DNA of 64,000 nucleotides from Lewinella sp041392765 (GTDB lineage Bacteria; Bacteroidota; Bacteroidia; Chitinophagales; Saprospiraceae): the NCBI GenBank assembly GCA_041392765.1, contig JAWKLL010000030.1, positions 1-64,000 of the forward strand. The letters are read 5' to 3'. The position numbers and the translations under genes are program-made. Numbering within the stretch: the first letter of the stretch is position 1; each line of letters begins with the position of its first letter. Under the pieces are notes generated by a model that was not told the DNA's origin, made no database searches, and saw only the letters and a program-made list of their open reading frames with translations. Below, piece after piece: positions 35,593 to 45,314 of the stretch.

Positions 35593-36627
35593 TTAAACGC
35601 TGCCTCTGGGAATAAGGATTGCCTTGTAACGGTCGGTATCGGCTAGTGCTTTGCTGGTACCCCGCACGACTGCCCGCAAGGGGTCATCGGCTACATGAAC
35701 AGGCAATTTGGTTTTGCCTGCAATCCGTTTGTCTAAACCTCTCAGCAAAGCCCCTCCCCCTGTTAGGTAAAGCCCCGTACGATAAATGTCGCTTGCCAAT
35801 TCTGGCGGCGTAGCTTCCAACGCTCTCAACACTGCTTCTTCAATGGCCGTGATAGATTCATCTAGCGAATGAGCAATCTCCTTGTACGTAACTTTGATCT
35901 GCTTGGGGATACCCGTCATCAAGTCGCGACCGTTGACGGCAAAATCATCCGGAGGGCTGTCAAGTTCGGGCAATGCCGACCCAACGTGAATTTTTATTTG
36001 CTCGGCAGTGCGTTCCCCGATGAGGATGTTGTGCTGCCGCTTCATGTAGTTCATAATATCGGTCGTAAGCTCATCACCAGCAATACGGATCGACTGGTCT
36101 GTTACGATACCAGAAAGAGCGATAACCGCAATTTCCGTGGTACCGCCACCTATGTCGATAATCATATTGCCAATTGGTTCTTCCACATCCAGTCCTATAC
36201 CCAAGGCGGCGGCCATCGGCTCATAGATAAGGTAGGTCTCTTTGGAATCCACGTGATCTGCGGAGTCAAAAACCGCTCTTTTCTCAACCTCTGTAATACC
36301 AGAAGGAATACAGATAACCATTTTGAGGTGGGTAAAAAACCTTCAACGCCGACCGATCATCCGAATCATCCCCTCAATCATATTTTCCGCAGCCTTAAAA
36401 TCGGCAATTACCCCGTCTTTCAACGGGCGGATAGTTTTGATCTCTTCGTGGGTCTTCTCGTGCATCTGCATAGCCTTGCGGCCAACAGCGATGGTTTCTT
36501 CTGTTCGTCTATTTGAGGCTACAATAGAAGGTTCGTCCACTACTACCTCTCCATCTTGGATGATGAGAGTGTTGGCTGTTCCCAAGTCTATGGCAAGTTC
36601 TTGCTTGAATAAGCTGAAAAGCTTCAT
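35593..36627 (-). CDS. mreB: rod-shape determining protein MreB, in-frame TGA
   Basis: Actin-like ATPase of about 344 residues. ELAIDLGTANTLIIQDGEVVVDEPS (phosphate 1), VICIPSGITEVEKRAV, EPMAAALGIGLDV, MIIDIGGGTTEIAVI (phosphate 2), LTGGGALLRGLDKRI (adenosine). A TGA at 36343-36345 interrupts it after MIRMIGRR; the same frame resumes with FFTHLKMVICIPSGITEVEK. So this is one gene with an internal stop, or two compensating one-base indels around the T6 run. The first of the mreBCD operon. In a rod-shaped cell this gene is essential, which favours a sequence error. Confidence 0.88.
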
Positions 36628-36682
36628 TATTTCGGTGTGAAAACGTTATCGAATGGATATAGAGCTATTATAATATGGTATT

Positions 36683-36722
36683 GGTTGTTTTTTTAGCGGA
36701 TTTTATCCCAAAAGAAACAACC
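36683..36722. terminator. possible hairpin between batA and mreB
   Basis: GGTTGTTT (36683-36690) pairs with AAACAACC (36715-36722) across a 24-base loop between two genes on the minus strand. It could be a weak terminator or part of the mreB leader; there is no strong T-run. Confidence 0.35.
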
Positions 36723-36849
36723 ACCTTTACACTAAAAGCCCGAAGTTATATAAAACCGTGCAAAATTACCACATATTTTTCACACCTTATTTATATTGGT
36801 ACAAAGCAGTGTAAATTTTACTATAAATAAATAGAACCATTGGGCTTTT

Positions 36850-37881
36850 CTAGAAAAAACAGCACATTTTGCGATTCAAGGAATCGCCCTCAACTGCGTA
36901 CTTTAATACCACTTCCAACAACAATAGGCAGGCCGCTATCAATACGAATAGTCTGAATTTTTCAGCATATCGCCTTATGATCGTTGTCTCAATTTCTGTT
37001 TTCTCCAATTGGTCGATGAGGCTGTATATTTCTTCCAATTCCTGCTGGTTCGTCGCCCGAAAATAGCGGCCATCAGTAGCTTCTGCGATTTGTGTAAGCA
37101 AAGGTTCATCGATTTCTACTTTCGCAATATCATAGCGGTATCTACCAAAACGATCTTTGCTCACAGGCGTGAGGGCTTCTCCTTCCGAACCTACCCCTAT
37201 CGTATAAACGCGGATACCAAACTGACGAGCTATATCGGCGGCCATTTCTGGAGAAAGGTATCCTGCATTGTTTACCCCATCCGTGAGGAGGATAATGACC
37301 TTGCTTGCCGATTTGCTTTCTTTAACCCTGTTAATGGCAGTTGCTAATCCTTGGCCAATGGCCGTACCGTCGTTCAGTGCACCACATTGCAGGGCACCTA
37401 AGAACGTTCGTACCACATCATGATCCGTAGTGAGCGGGCAGGAAGTGAAAGCTTCCCCTGCAAAGGCAACGACAGCGATGCGGTCATAGTGTCGTTTTTG
37501 TACAAAATCTGTGGCAACCTTTTTACTCGCTTCTAATCGGCTAGGGCGAAAATCCTGAGCAAGCATACTGCTAGAAAGATCCATCGTCAGCACGATGTCG
37601 ATTCCCTCTGCCTTGATAGATTCTTGCTGGAGTGCCAACCGTGGGCGCGCCAACGCGATTACGATACTAACCAATGCCAAAGCACGTAGCCACGGTAGTG
37701 CACGTCTTAGATATACCCGCCAAGTGGGTGCTCCATCAATAGATTGCAAATTCGACATTCTCAAATGAGGGTAATGCCGATTACGGGTACGCAACCGCCA
37801 CCAGACTATGGCGGGTGCTAACAACAAAAGTAATAACGCCCATGGATAAGCAAATGTCAGTTGTGTCCAGTCTCCCATCAT
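36850..37881 (-). CDS. BatA-type VWA-domain membrane protein
   Basis: A 343-residue protein: two N-terminal membrane segments (YPWALLLLLLAPAIVWWRL, ALALVSIVIALARP), a von Willebrand A domain with MIDAS residues in DIVLTMDLSSSMLAQDF and the later Thr/Asp (NDGTAIGQGL, ILLTDGVNNAG), and a C-terminal membrane helix (LFVLIAACLLLLEVVLKY). Typical aerotolerance BatA. The start overlaps the BatD-like stop by 4 bases (ATGA). MoxR is the usual chaperone partner. Confidence 0.88.
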   Translation of the reverse strand: MMGDWTQLTFAYPWALLLLLLAPAIVWWRLRTRNRHYPHLRMSNLQSIDGAPTWRVYLRRALPWLRALALVSIVIALARPRLALQQESIKAEGIDIVLTMDLSSSMLAQDFRPSRLEASKKVATDFVQKRHYDRIAVVAFAGEAFTSCPLTTDHDVVRTFLGALQCGALNDGTAIGQGLATAINRVKESKSASKVIILLTDGVNNAGYLSPEMAADIARQFGIRVYTIGVGSEGEALTPVSKDRFGRYRYDIAKVEIDEPLLTQIAEATDGRYFRATNQQELEEIYSLIDQLEKTEIETTIIRRYAEKFRLFVLIAACLLLLEVVLKYAVEGDSLNRKMCCFF

Positions 37882-38846
37882 GCCTCTACGTTTAGGTTGA
37901 GTTTATCCTCTTGGGTGTCTTCTACCTCGGCGGGGGTAGTCTGTTGTACAAAAAAGCGGATGTATTGCAATGCAGCAACGTGCTGCTCAGCGGTAGGTGT
38001 AGCCTTGGCAAACTTTACCATATCCGCTATTTCCAACCAACGTCCTAATTGCGCTACCATCGTTTTATCCTCAATCGCGGCCTGTAGATCCTTGTTTATC
38101 ACTGCGGTAGTGGCTTCCAGTGCCCGCATATCGAAACGATTCTCCAAATATTCCCTCAATATGTAGGTTAAGCGAGATTGGTACGCCTTTCCTTCTCCTT
38201 TTTGCCAAAGGGCTTCTTGTTCCAATTGTTGTAATTTCTCCAAAGCTACTTGATGGGCAGGCACAGGCGGTGGAGGAGGGAATTGTTGTTCTTTTTTGGC
38301 TTTATGACGACTCCTCAAGATAAGCCAAACCGTGGCAGCTATCAACAATACGACCAAGAGCCAAGGAAGAAAGTCGATCAACCGAAGTGGTTCCTCCTGT
38401 ATATCTTTATTGGGTTGTAATGTGGTTTCCTGATTCACAGGCGGAGCTAGTACCCTAAGCCCTAAGTCGCCAGAAAAGGCCGTGTCCCGCCTACCATTGA
38501 GCGTGTAGATAACAGCCAAGGGGGGCAGTACATGATAGCCTGTGTCAAAATGAGTTATCAATACATCTTGATGAAGCAATTGCTGAGGTTGTTGGGCAAC
38601 CGTTTGGAGTTGGGAAGACTGAATGACTTCCGTATTGCTTGCTTTCGCCCACGCTTCCAATTGAATGGCTTCCAGCGTGGCTTCTTGAGGAGCACTGATG
38701 TCGATGGTCAGTGTAATTTGGTCGCCAATCAATATCTGGCTATTGCTCAATTGGAGTTGTACCGTAGTTTGCGCCCTAAGCGTAGAGGCTCCGAGCAACA
38801 GAACTGCCAGCCATCCAACCGAAGATGCAAGAAAAAAGCGGGTCAT
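37878..38846 (-). CDS. BatD/DUF4381-like membrane protein
   Basis: A 322-residue protein: signal peptide (LLLGASTLRAQ), an exported beta domain (VQLQLSNSQILIGDQITLTIDI), one membrane helix (LIDFLPWLLVVLLIAATVWLIL) and a cytoplasmic helical tail (SRLTYILREYLENRFDMRALEA) like DUF4381. It occupies the usual position between the DUF58 and BatA genes. ATG at 38846 chosen for the signal peptide. Confidence 0.8.
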   Translation of the reverse strand: MTRFFLASSVGWLAVLLLGASTLRAQTTVQLQLSNSQILIGDQITLTIDISAPQEATLEAIQLEAWAKASNTEVIQSSQLQTVAQQPQQLLHQDVLITHFDTGYHVLPPLAVIYTLNGRRDTAFSGDLGLRVLAPPVNQETTLQPNKDIQEEPLRLIDFLPWLLVVLLIAATVWLILRSRHKAKKEQQFPPPPPVPAHQVALEKLQQLEQEALWQKGEGKAYQSRLTYILREYLENRFDMRALEATTAVINKDLQAAIEDKTMVAQLGRWLEIADMVKFAKATPTAEQHVAALQYIRFFVQQTTPAEVEDTQEDKLNLNVEA

Positions 38847-38847
38847 T

Positions 38848-39714
38848 TTATGCTCTTTTTTTAAAAAACTGGTGCAAAGCATTTACATAAGAATCCGTAG
38901 TAGCAATACTGAGGATGTCGCCTCCACTGCGGGTAAACTGCTCTCTAAAATAGCGAACATTAGCCGAGAACCATTCGTGGTAGTCTTGGCGAACCTTTTT
39001 ACTGGAAGTATCAATCCAACGAATTTGTCCGGTTTCGGCATCTTCTGCCCGTATCAACCCCACATCAGGCAGCGACGATTCTCGCGGATCGAACACGTGT
39101 ACACCAATGAGATCGTGGCGGCGGGCAGCAATTTTGAGTGCCGTTTCGTATTCCTGCGCCATGAAGTCGGAGAATAGGAAACAAATACTCTTTTTCTTGA
39201 CAATATGGTTGAAATACTCCAGCGCTGCGCCAATATCGGTGCCGCGGCCTTGCGGTTTCAGCTCTATGAGTTCGCGAATGATGTGCAGGATATGTGTTTT
39301 GCCCTTTTTGGGAGGGATGAATTTTTCGATGCGGTCGGAGAAGAACACCACACCCACCTTGTCGTTATTATTAATAGCAGAAAAAGACAGTACCGCGCTT
39401 ATTTCCGTGATGTATTCATTTTTCATTTGTGGTGTTGTACCGAAAAAAGAAGAACGGCTGATGTCTATCAACAGCATAACGGTTAACTCTCGCTCTTCCT
39501 CAAAAATTTTCACATGGGGTTCGTTCGTACGAGCCGTGACGTTCCAATCAATATTGCGCACATCATCGCCGTACTGGTAGCTTCTCACCTCGCTAAAAGA
39601 CATACCGCGCCCCTTGAAAGCACTGTGGTATTCCCCTGAAAACAAATGCTTGCTCAGCCCCTTGGACTTGATCTCAATCTTGCGAACTTTTTTGAGCAAC
39701 TCGCTGGTTTCCAT
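38848..39714 (-). CDS. DUF58 domain protein (VWA-like)
   Basis: A 288-residue cytoplasmic protein. LFSGEYHSAFKGRGMSFSEVR, YQYGDDVRNIDWNVTART, HVKIFEEERELTVMLLIDIS and FLFSDFMAQEYETAL are the DUF58 hallmarks. First gene of the DUF58-BatD-BatA run; it lies directly downstream of the restriction-modification pair. Confidence 0.88.
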   Translation of the reverse strand: METSELLKKVRKIEIKSKGLSKHLFSGEYHSAFKGRGMSFSEVRSYQYGDDVRNIDWNVTARTNEPHVKIFEEERELTVMLLIDISRSSFFGTTPQMKNEYITEISAVLSFSAINNNDKVGVVFFSDRIEKFIPPKKGKTHILHIIRELIELKPQGRGTDIGAALEYFNHIVKKKSICFLFSDFMAQEYETALKIAARRHDLIGVHVFDPRESSLPDVGLIRAEDAETGQIRWIDTSSKKVRQDYHEWFSANVRYFREQFTRSGGDILSIATTDSYVNALHQFFKKRA

Positions 39715-39775
39715 TGGTGCGTTTATTTAAAGATCGTTAGTGAATGGGCGAAATGGAACTTTTTTATTACGCCCT

Positions 39776-40774
39776 TTAGACATCAATATTGGACTCAATA
39801 CGCTCAAATTTTGTTTCAGGTTCCATCGCAAATCTAAGCTGTCCATTATGCCTTATCTTGTTTTCTTTTTTGTCTTTTATATATTCGTTTAACGCACAAG
39901 CTACAAATTCACCTAGTTTTACAGGTACGGCATTACCAATAATTTGTTCAAGATTCGTTTTAGAACCTCTAAAAATGAAACCCTTTGGAAATGTCTGAAT
40001 ATAGCTCCTTTCGATAGTTGTTAGAGGTCTGACATTTTCTGAAACGTCAACTGTATCACCAGGATGCTTTGGATAACCTTCTGGAATTGGCCTATTAACC
40101 CCTCGTATGGTAGGACTTGGCTCGTGAATACTAAAAACACCGCGTCTTTTATAGCTCCTAGGGTGCCTATAATAATGCTCAACACCAAGAGAATTACCAA
40201 GATAATCGTAAACGGTCATTGGTTTTTTTGATATTTTTTTTGCGAAATAGGGTGCTAAAAAATCATCTACTTCGCCTAGCTTACCAATCATAAAGAACCG
40301 TTTTCTTGCTTGTGGAACGCCACAATAGCTTGCATCAAGAACTTCCATACTTATACCATAACCTGCACCCTTTAATATTTTTATAGCATCTTTAAGAATC
40401 CTACTCTTTTTTATTCGCTCAACATTCTCCATTACAAAATATTGAGGTTTTATCGTACTCACAATTTCCGCATACGAAATTGTTAAGTCAACCCTTCCAA
40501 GGGTGTCGTCTCTCTTACCCGCACTTGAAAAGTCTTGACAAGGAGGCCCTCCAATTATTAAATTTGGATTCAGTGCTTTTATGGTTTCTTTACTTTCTTC
40601 ATTTCCAAGATCAGAATCATAAATTGGGTGATCAAAGTTATCTTTATATACCTCAATAGCAGGTTTCCAATTATCAAACGCTGCGACTATCTCAAAGCCA
40701 GCATTCTGAAACCCTAAGGACATTCCACCACAACCTGAAAACAAATCAACTGTTCTTATTTTGTTGTAATCCAT
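39776..40774 (-). CDS. DNA (cytosine-5) methyltransferase of a type II R-M system
   Basis: A 332-residue enzyme with the full m5C series: motif I VDLFSGCGGMSLGFQNAGF, motif IV GGPPCQDFSSAGKR with the catalytic Cys, motif VI ENVERI, motif VIII QARKRFFMIG, and motif X GNAVPVKLGEF. The target-recognition region is between about residues 185 and 255. It protects host DNA against the adjacent HindVP-type endonuclease; the founding HindV system recognises GRCGYC, so the same site is a reasonable guess. The start overlaps the endonuclease stop (TAATG). AT-rich relative to neighbours, suggesting transfer. Confidence 0.93.
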   Translation of the reverse strand: MDYNKIRTVDLFSGCGGMSLGFQNAGFEIVAAFDNWKPAIEVYKDNFDHPIYDSDLGNEESKETIKALNPNLIIGGPPCQDFSSAGKRDDTLGRVDLTISYAEIVSTIKPQYFVMENVERIKKSRILKDAIKILKGAGYGISMEVLDASYCGVPQARKRFFMIGKLGEVDDFLAPYFAKKISKKPMTVYDYLGNSLGVEHYYRHPRSYKRRGVFSIHEPSPTIRGVNRPIPEGYPKHPGDTVDVSENVRPLTTIERSYIQTFPKGFIFRGSKTNLEQIIGNAVPVKLGEFVACALNEYIKDKKENKIRHNGQLRFAMEPETKFERIESNIDV

Positions 40775-41847
40775 TATTCAAAAAGTTCTGGGGAATTATA
40801 AATAATAGCATCAAATCTTCTTTCTGGGCTCAAGAGATTTTGCCCTCCACCTAGAATAATATTTTTGATTTCATCTTTCAATATTCTCGGTTTGTGTAAC
40901 TCCTCGCAGTTCATATATGAATGAGTAATCATGCCGCTCACTGCAAACGCTTTGTCGTTTTTGGTATTGTACGAAAGCTCGTCAATGATTTTACCATGAT
41001 TAAATTGTCCATAAACTGAAAAATCATATAGCATCTTAAAAAGCCATAAGATCGTTCTAATTTGGCGAGTTATTTTATTGTTTGACGATAATTCACTTCT
41101 CGCAACATCAAGAAACAGTTGAATAAATGCAAGGTTCGACCAAACAAAAACATCTAAGCAGTTCTCTGCCAGTGTAGGTGATTTTCCTTGTGTCTTCCAT
41201 ATCGGCTGCATTAAAATAGGCTCTTGCTTTTCAAGTATTGACAGGGTAATTGAATCGATAGCTTCAATCATTCGAGGTAAATAAGCCCATACTTCTGTTC
41301 CCTCTGTCCAATCATGTATTTTTTCAAAATCAGAAGAAAAATGAGAGCGTAGTTTTTCAAGTTTATCACGAAAAATAAACGCTATACTACAAGCTATGTA
41401 AACAATAGTATCAGGTCTTATTACTATTTCAGTTCCATAGTTGTTCTCTGAGAATTCACAAGTTGTGTTGTCAGGCAAAGCAGTAAGTTTTATTTCTATT
41501 GGTTTAAGTACTTGGCCATTACTTTTTTGCTGAGTTACCAAATCAACCCTTGGGAGATTCCCAACTAAAAGCTGTGCGTATGGAGTATAGGCTGACTCAA
41601 ATGAGTAGAACAAATTATCAGAAGTTGGAGCGAGCCCAAAAAAATCAGAAGTTGATATTTTTTGATGGGTTACTTTTAAATCTTTATTTAAAGTTAGATA
41701 AACATTTTCAAATCCTTTTTTATCCAAGTACGCCGAAAGTGAAGCTGGAAAAGAAGAGTTAAATTGGTTTTTCCCCCAAGTATTCTTATTGGTAAAGTCT
41801 CTGTTAGAATGCCTAATCCCATATAAACCCGGTTTACTTTCAATCAT
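40774..41847 (-). CDS. HindVP-family type II restriction endonuclease
   Basis: A 357-residue protein. The N terminus (KPGLYGIRHSNRDFTNKNTW, GKNQFNSSFPASLSAYL) matches the HindVP family. The probable active-site region is LPRVDLVTQQKSNGQ followed by PIEIKLTALPD: a D...E-x-K pattern typical of PD-(D/E)xK nucleases. It cleaves unmodified DNA. Its base composition and codon use are clearly more AT-rich than mre or inf genes. It is the first gene of the R-M pair. Confidence 0.85.
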   Translation of the reverse strand: MIESKPGLYGIRHSNRDFTNKNTWGKNQFNSSFPASLSAYLDKKGFENVYLTLNKDLKVTHQKISTSDFFGLAPTSDNLFYSFESAYTPYAQLLVGNLPRVDLVTQQKSNGQVLKPIEIKLTALPDNTTCEFSENNYGTEIVIRPDTIVYIACSIAFIFRDKLEKLRSHFSSDFEKIHDWTEGTEVWAYLPRMIEAIDSITLSILEKQEPILMQPIWKTQGKSPTLAENCLDVFVWSNLAFIQLFLDVARSELSSNNKITRQIRTILWLFKMLYDFSVYGQFNHGKIIDELSYNTKNDKAFAVSGMITHSYMNCEELHKPRILKDEIKNIILGGGQNLLSPERRFDAIIYNSPELFE

Positions 41848-42016
41848 TGAGTAATGTATTTAAAGTTTAGTGCGAAGTTACGAAATTGGCGTAAATATTC
41901 AGAAAAGGGGTATTTCAATTCTCAACAGTGTATTGAGGTATCATAACTATTCGAACAAAAATCTTATCGAACGTTGCTTTCTTTGCTGCTTTATAAACGA
42001 TACACTTTTGAAAAGA

Positions 42017-42058
42017 AAATAAAAAAGGCGGTTAGTTTTCGTTCAACCAACCGCCTTT
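42017..42058 (-). terminator. terminator of the rimP-nusA-infB operon
   Basis: Read on the minus strand, AAGGCGGTT and AACCGCCTT pair across a short loop and are followed by TTTTTTATTTT. It starts about 22 bases after the infB stop. Confidence 0.85.
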
Positions 42059-42079
42059 CAGCTAATTTTTTCTTATCCC

Positions 42080-45067
42080 TTAGGAGAAGGACAACTTCTG
42101 TTTAACCTCCACAATTTCAAATGCTTCGATCACATCGCCTTCCTTGAGGTCATTGTAGTTCTTGATAGACAAACCACATTCCATACCACCGCGCACTTCT
42201 TTGACATCGTCTTTGAAACGCTTGAGGGCTTTGATTTCAGCCACCTGCCCTTCTTTGGTGGGGTAGATAATGATACCATCGCGAATAACGCGGACGTTGT
42301 TGTCGCGCAGGATCTTACCTTCCGTAACCAAACATCCGGCAACGGTACCCACTTTGCTGATTTTGAAAATCTCACGTATTTCCAATTGCCCGAGTATGTT
42401 TTCTTCCTTGATGGTGTCCAACATACCTTCGATGGCCAATTTGATTTCCTCAATCGCTTCGTAGATAATGGAGTAGGTCTTGATTTGTACTCCTTCCCGT
42501 TCTGCCAACCTACGCGCATTGGTAGAAGGGCGCACTTGGAAGCCGATGATGATGGCATCGGAAGCCGAAGCTAACAATACATCCGATTCGATGATTTGCC
42601 CCACAGCACGGTGAATCACATTCACCTGCACTGTTTCTTGTGACAGTTTGATGAGCGAATCCGACAAAGCCTCTACAGAGCCATCCACGTCACCTTTAAC
42701 GATGAGGTTGAGTTCTTTGAAGTTGCCTAATGCCAAGCGGCGTCCGATTTCATCAAGACTGATACGTTTAGTAGCGCGGTTGGCTTGCTCACGGGAAATT
42801 TGCGCCCGACGGTTGGCAATTTCTCTGGCTTCTTGTTCGCTATTGACAATTTTGAAACGCTCGCCTGCTTGAGGGGCACCACCTAAGCCCAATACCAATA
42901 TAGGAGTGGACGGGCCAGCCTCTTTTATGCGTTGGTTGCGTTCGTTAAACATGGCCTTCACCTTACCAGAGTGTTCGCCAGATACCATTGAATCCCCAAT
43001 TTTGAGCGTACCGTTCTGTACGAGCATCTTGGCTACGTAGCCACGACCTTTGTCAAGCGAGGCTTCCAATACCGTACCCAACGCTTCGCGTTTTGGGTTG
43101 GCTGTGAGTTCCTTCATCTCCGCTTCCAGCAGGATGCGTTCCAGCAATGTATCAATATTCAGACCTTGTTTGGCGGATATATCAGCCGAGCCATAACCCC
43201 CACCCCAATCTTCTACCAAGTAATTCATAGCAGCCAGTTCCTGCTTGATTCTTTCAGGATTGGCACCATCTTTATCAATCTTGTTGATGGCAAAGATAAT
43301 AGGTACGCCAGCAGCCTCAGCGTGGCTGATAGCTTCCTTGGTTTGGGGCATGATGGTATCGTCGGCTGCGATAACGATAACGGCAATATCCGTTACCTTG
43401 GCACCGCGAGCACGCATAGCTGTAAACGCCTCGTGACCCGGCGTATCAAGGAAAGTAATAGGCTTGGTCTTATCGCCATTCACAAACACTTCGTAGGCAC
43501 CGATGTGCTGGGTGATACCTCCTGCTTCACCTTCGGCTACTGCGGCACTACGGATGTAGTCGAGCAACGAAGTTTTACCGTGGTCAACGTGTCCCATGAT
43601 GGTAACAACTGGGGCGCGTGGCACCAGATCTTCTGGGCTGTCTTCTATTTCGGTATCGTCCTCGTTTTGCTCTTCAAGTGAAATAAATTCGACTTCGTGA
43701 CCAAATTCTTCCGCCACCATTTCGATGATTTCTGCATCGAGACGCTGGTTGATGGACACGATAACACCCACATTCATACAGGTCATAATGACATCTGTAG
43801 CGGGGACATCCATGAGGTTGGCCAATTCCTGCACGGAAATAAATTCAGTAACTTCCAGTTTTTCACTAGAAGCTTCCAATTCGAGCATTTCCTGCTTTTC
43901 GCGGATACGCTCTCGGTTGTCACGGCGTAGCTTTTGGCGTTTTTTCTTACCGCCTCCCGCCATACGCGCCATGGTGGCCTTGATTTTTTCTTCAATTTCC
44001 TTTTTGGAAACCTCTTTCACCTCTTCCCTAGGAGGTGCTTGACGGGGTGGACGCTGTGCATTGCCACCTTGTTGAGAAGCGCTGGGGGCGTTGCCACCAC
44101 TTTCTCCCGTGACCTTCTTGCGCTTGCGTCTGCGACGTTTGCGTTCGCTTTCGGCAGCAGCAGCATCTGTGGGTTTTGCAGCCGCCGCATCCGGCGTTGC
44201 TTTTTTCTCGGCTTCTTTTGCCTTGTTTTCTTTTTCTCGCTCCTTACGGCTCTTGCCGCGTCCTGTTGCACCCAGCTTGCTGGTGTCGATTTTACCCAAA
44301 ATTTTGAGTCCTCTCAGCTCTGGTGTCTTGGCTCGCGCCATGACTTCTTCGCCTGGCGAGGTAGCATCTACCGTTTCAGGTGGTGCTTGCTGTGCTTTTT
44401 CTTCTTGTACAGGTTGCTGTACAGGAGGTGTAGGTACTTTCTCCTCTGAAGCCGCCACTTTAGGTTCTTCCACCACTTTAGGAGCAGGTTGCTCTTCTTG
44501 AACGGGTGGGGTAGTGGGTTCAACAGGAGCTGGCTTAGGAGCCGGTGCCGCAGGTGCTGGTTTCTTGCCCCCACCCCGGCTCGATAAGTCTATTTTTCCT
44601 AAGACCTTCAACCCGGGGGCTTTCCTTGATGACTCTTCAGCAGACTCGTTTTGCTGTGCAGCAGCAGGTTCCTCTACCACAGGCGCAGGCGTCACAGGTG
44701 CCGCAGGAGGTTCTGGAGTTGCAGGGGGAGCGGGAGGTGTTGGGCTAGGCTTGGTAGCAAACCTAGGCTTGATGATGGTTGATTCAACTGGCTTGCTCAC
44801 CACAGGGGCCTTCTCCTCTACTTTCGGAGTATCCCCTTCCTTTTTGGTGCCCGCCGCACCTGGGCGTGTACCAATTACCAACTGATCTGCCTGTTCCTTG
44901 ATAGCGATAGATTTGGAAAACTCCCGAACAAGCTCATCATACATCTCGTCGGTTACTTTGGCCATTGGCTTGTTCTCGATATCGTACCCCTTGTGTTGCA
45001 GGAAGTCCACTATCGTTGACAAACCAACATTCAACTCTTTCGCTGTTTTGACTAAACGTCTCTCCAT
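42080..45067 (-). CDS. infB: translation initiation factor IF-2
   Basis: A 995-residue GTPase. The N terminus is an IF2_N helix-turn domain (TAKELNVGLSTIVDFLQHKG), then a long Pro/Ala/Glu and Lys-rich linker (about 70-400). The G domain has GHVDHGKTSLLDYI, ITQHIGAYEV, DTPGHEAFTAMRARG, NKIDKD and SAKQGLNI. Domains II to IV follow and end EAFEIVEVKQKL. It places initiator tRNA on the 30S subunit and promotes 50S joining. Unbroken. Separated from nusA by a 247-base gap containing a nested palindrome. Confidence 0.96.
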   Translation of the reverse strand: MERRLVKTAKELNVGLSTIVDFLQHKGYDIENKPMAKVTDEMYDELVREFSKSIAIKEQADQLVIGTRPGAAGTKKEGDTPKVEEKAPVVSKPVESTIIKPRFATKPSPTPPAPPATPEPPAAPVTPAPVVEEPAAAQQNESAEESSRKAPGLKVLGKIDLSSRGGGKKPAPAAPAPKPAPVEPTTPPVQEEQPAPKVVEEPKVAASEEKVPTPPVQQPVQEEKAQQAPPETVDATSPGEEVMARAKTPELRGLKILGKIDTSKLGATGRGKSRKEREKENKAKEAEKKATPDAAAAKPTDAAAAESERKRRRRKRKKVTGESGGNAPSASQQGGNAQRPPRQAPPREEVKEVSKKEIEEKIKATMARMAGGGKKKRQKLRRDNRERIREKQEMLELEASSEKLEVTEFISVQELANLMDVPATDVIMTCMNVGVIVSINQRLDAEIIEMVAEEFGHEVEFISLEEQNEDDTEIEDSPEDLVPRAPVVTIMGHVDHGKTSLLDYIRSAAVAEGEAGGITQHIGAYEVFVNGDKTKPITFLDTPGHEAFTAMRARGAKVTDIAVIVIAADDTIMPQTKEAISHAEAAGVPIIFAINKIDKDGANPERIKQELAAMNYLVEDWGGGYGSADISAKQGLNIDTLLERILLEAEMKELTANPKREALGTVLEASLDKGRGYVAKMLVQNGTLKIGDSMVSGEHSGKVKAMFNERNQRIKEAGPSTPILVLGLGGAPQAGERFKIVNSEQEAREIANRRAQISREQANRATKRISLDEIGRRLALGNFKELNLIVKGDVDGSVEALSDSLIKLSQETVQVNVIHRAVGQIIESDVLLASASDAIIIGFQVRPSTNARRLAEREGVQIKTYSIIYEAIEEIKLAIEGMLDTIKEENILGQLEIREIFKISKVGTVAGCLVTEGKILRDNNVRVIRDGIIIYPTKEGQVAEIKALKRFKDDVKEVRGGMECGLSIKNYNDLKEGDVIEAFEIVEVKQKLSFS

Positions 45068-45211
45068 TCTGTTAATTTAGGCCTGCACTTACCTGCTGTT
45101 GACATAAAAGCACTAATAATGCAAAAACCAATGCAAAGATATACTTAAAAACTGTGGTTCACAATTTTGAGCTAAAAAGTGTTGTTTTTCACGCACTTCC
45201 TATGTTCGTAA

Positions 45212-45274
45212 TGGTGATTTTACGTATTCACCTTCAATTAAAAGGTGTGAAAGCAATCACAGCCAAAATCACCA
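45212..45274. repeat. nested palindrome between nusA and infB
   Basis: TGGTGATTTT (45212-45221) pairs with AAAATCACCA (45265-45274), and inside it CACCTT (45229-45234) pairs with AAGGTG (45242-45247). nusA and infB are on the minus strand, so this would be in their shared transcript. It could be a leader control structure for infB or a small inserted element. Confidence 0.5.
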
Positions 45275-45314
45275 CTATAAATAGTAAAGCGGACTAAAAA
45301 CTTAGATATACTCT

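Noticed and set aside
18145..36345. TGA recoded as tryptophan in this genome
   Set aside because: TGA is a normal stop in several genes here (for example moxR, nadC), and only two sense-like TGA codons were seen.
43934..44885. Several hydrophobic or Gly/Ala-rich frames opposite infB
   Set aside because: Shadows of the Pro/Ala/Lys-rich IF-2 linker.
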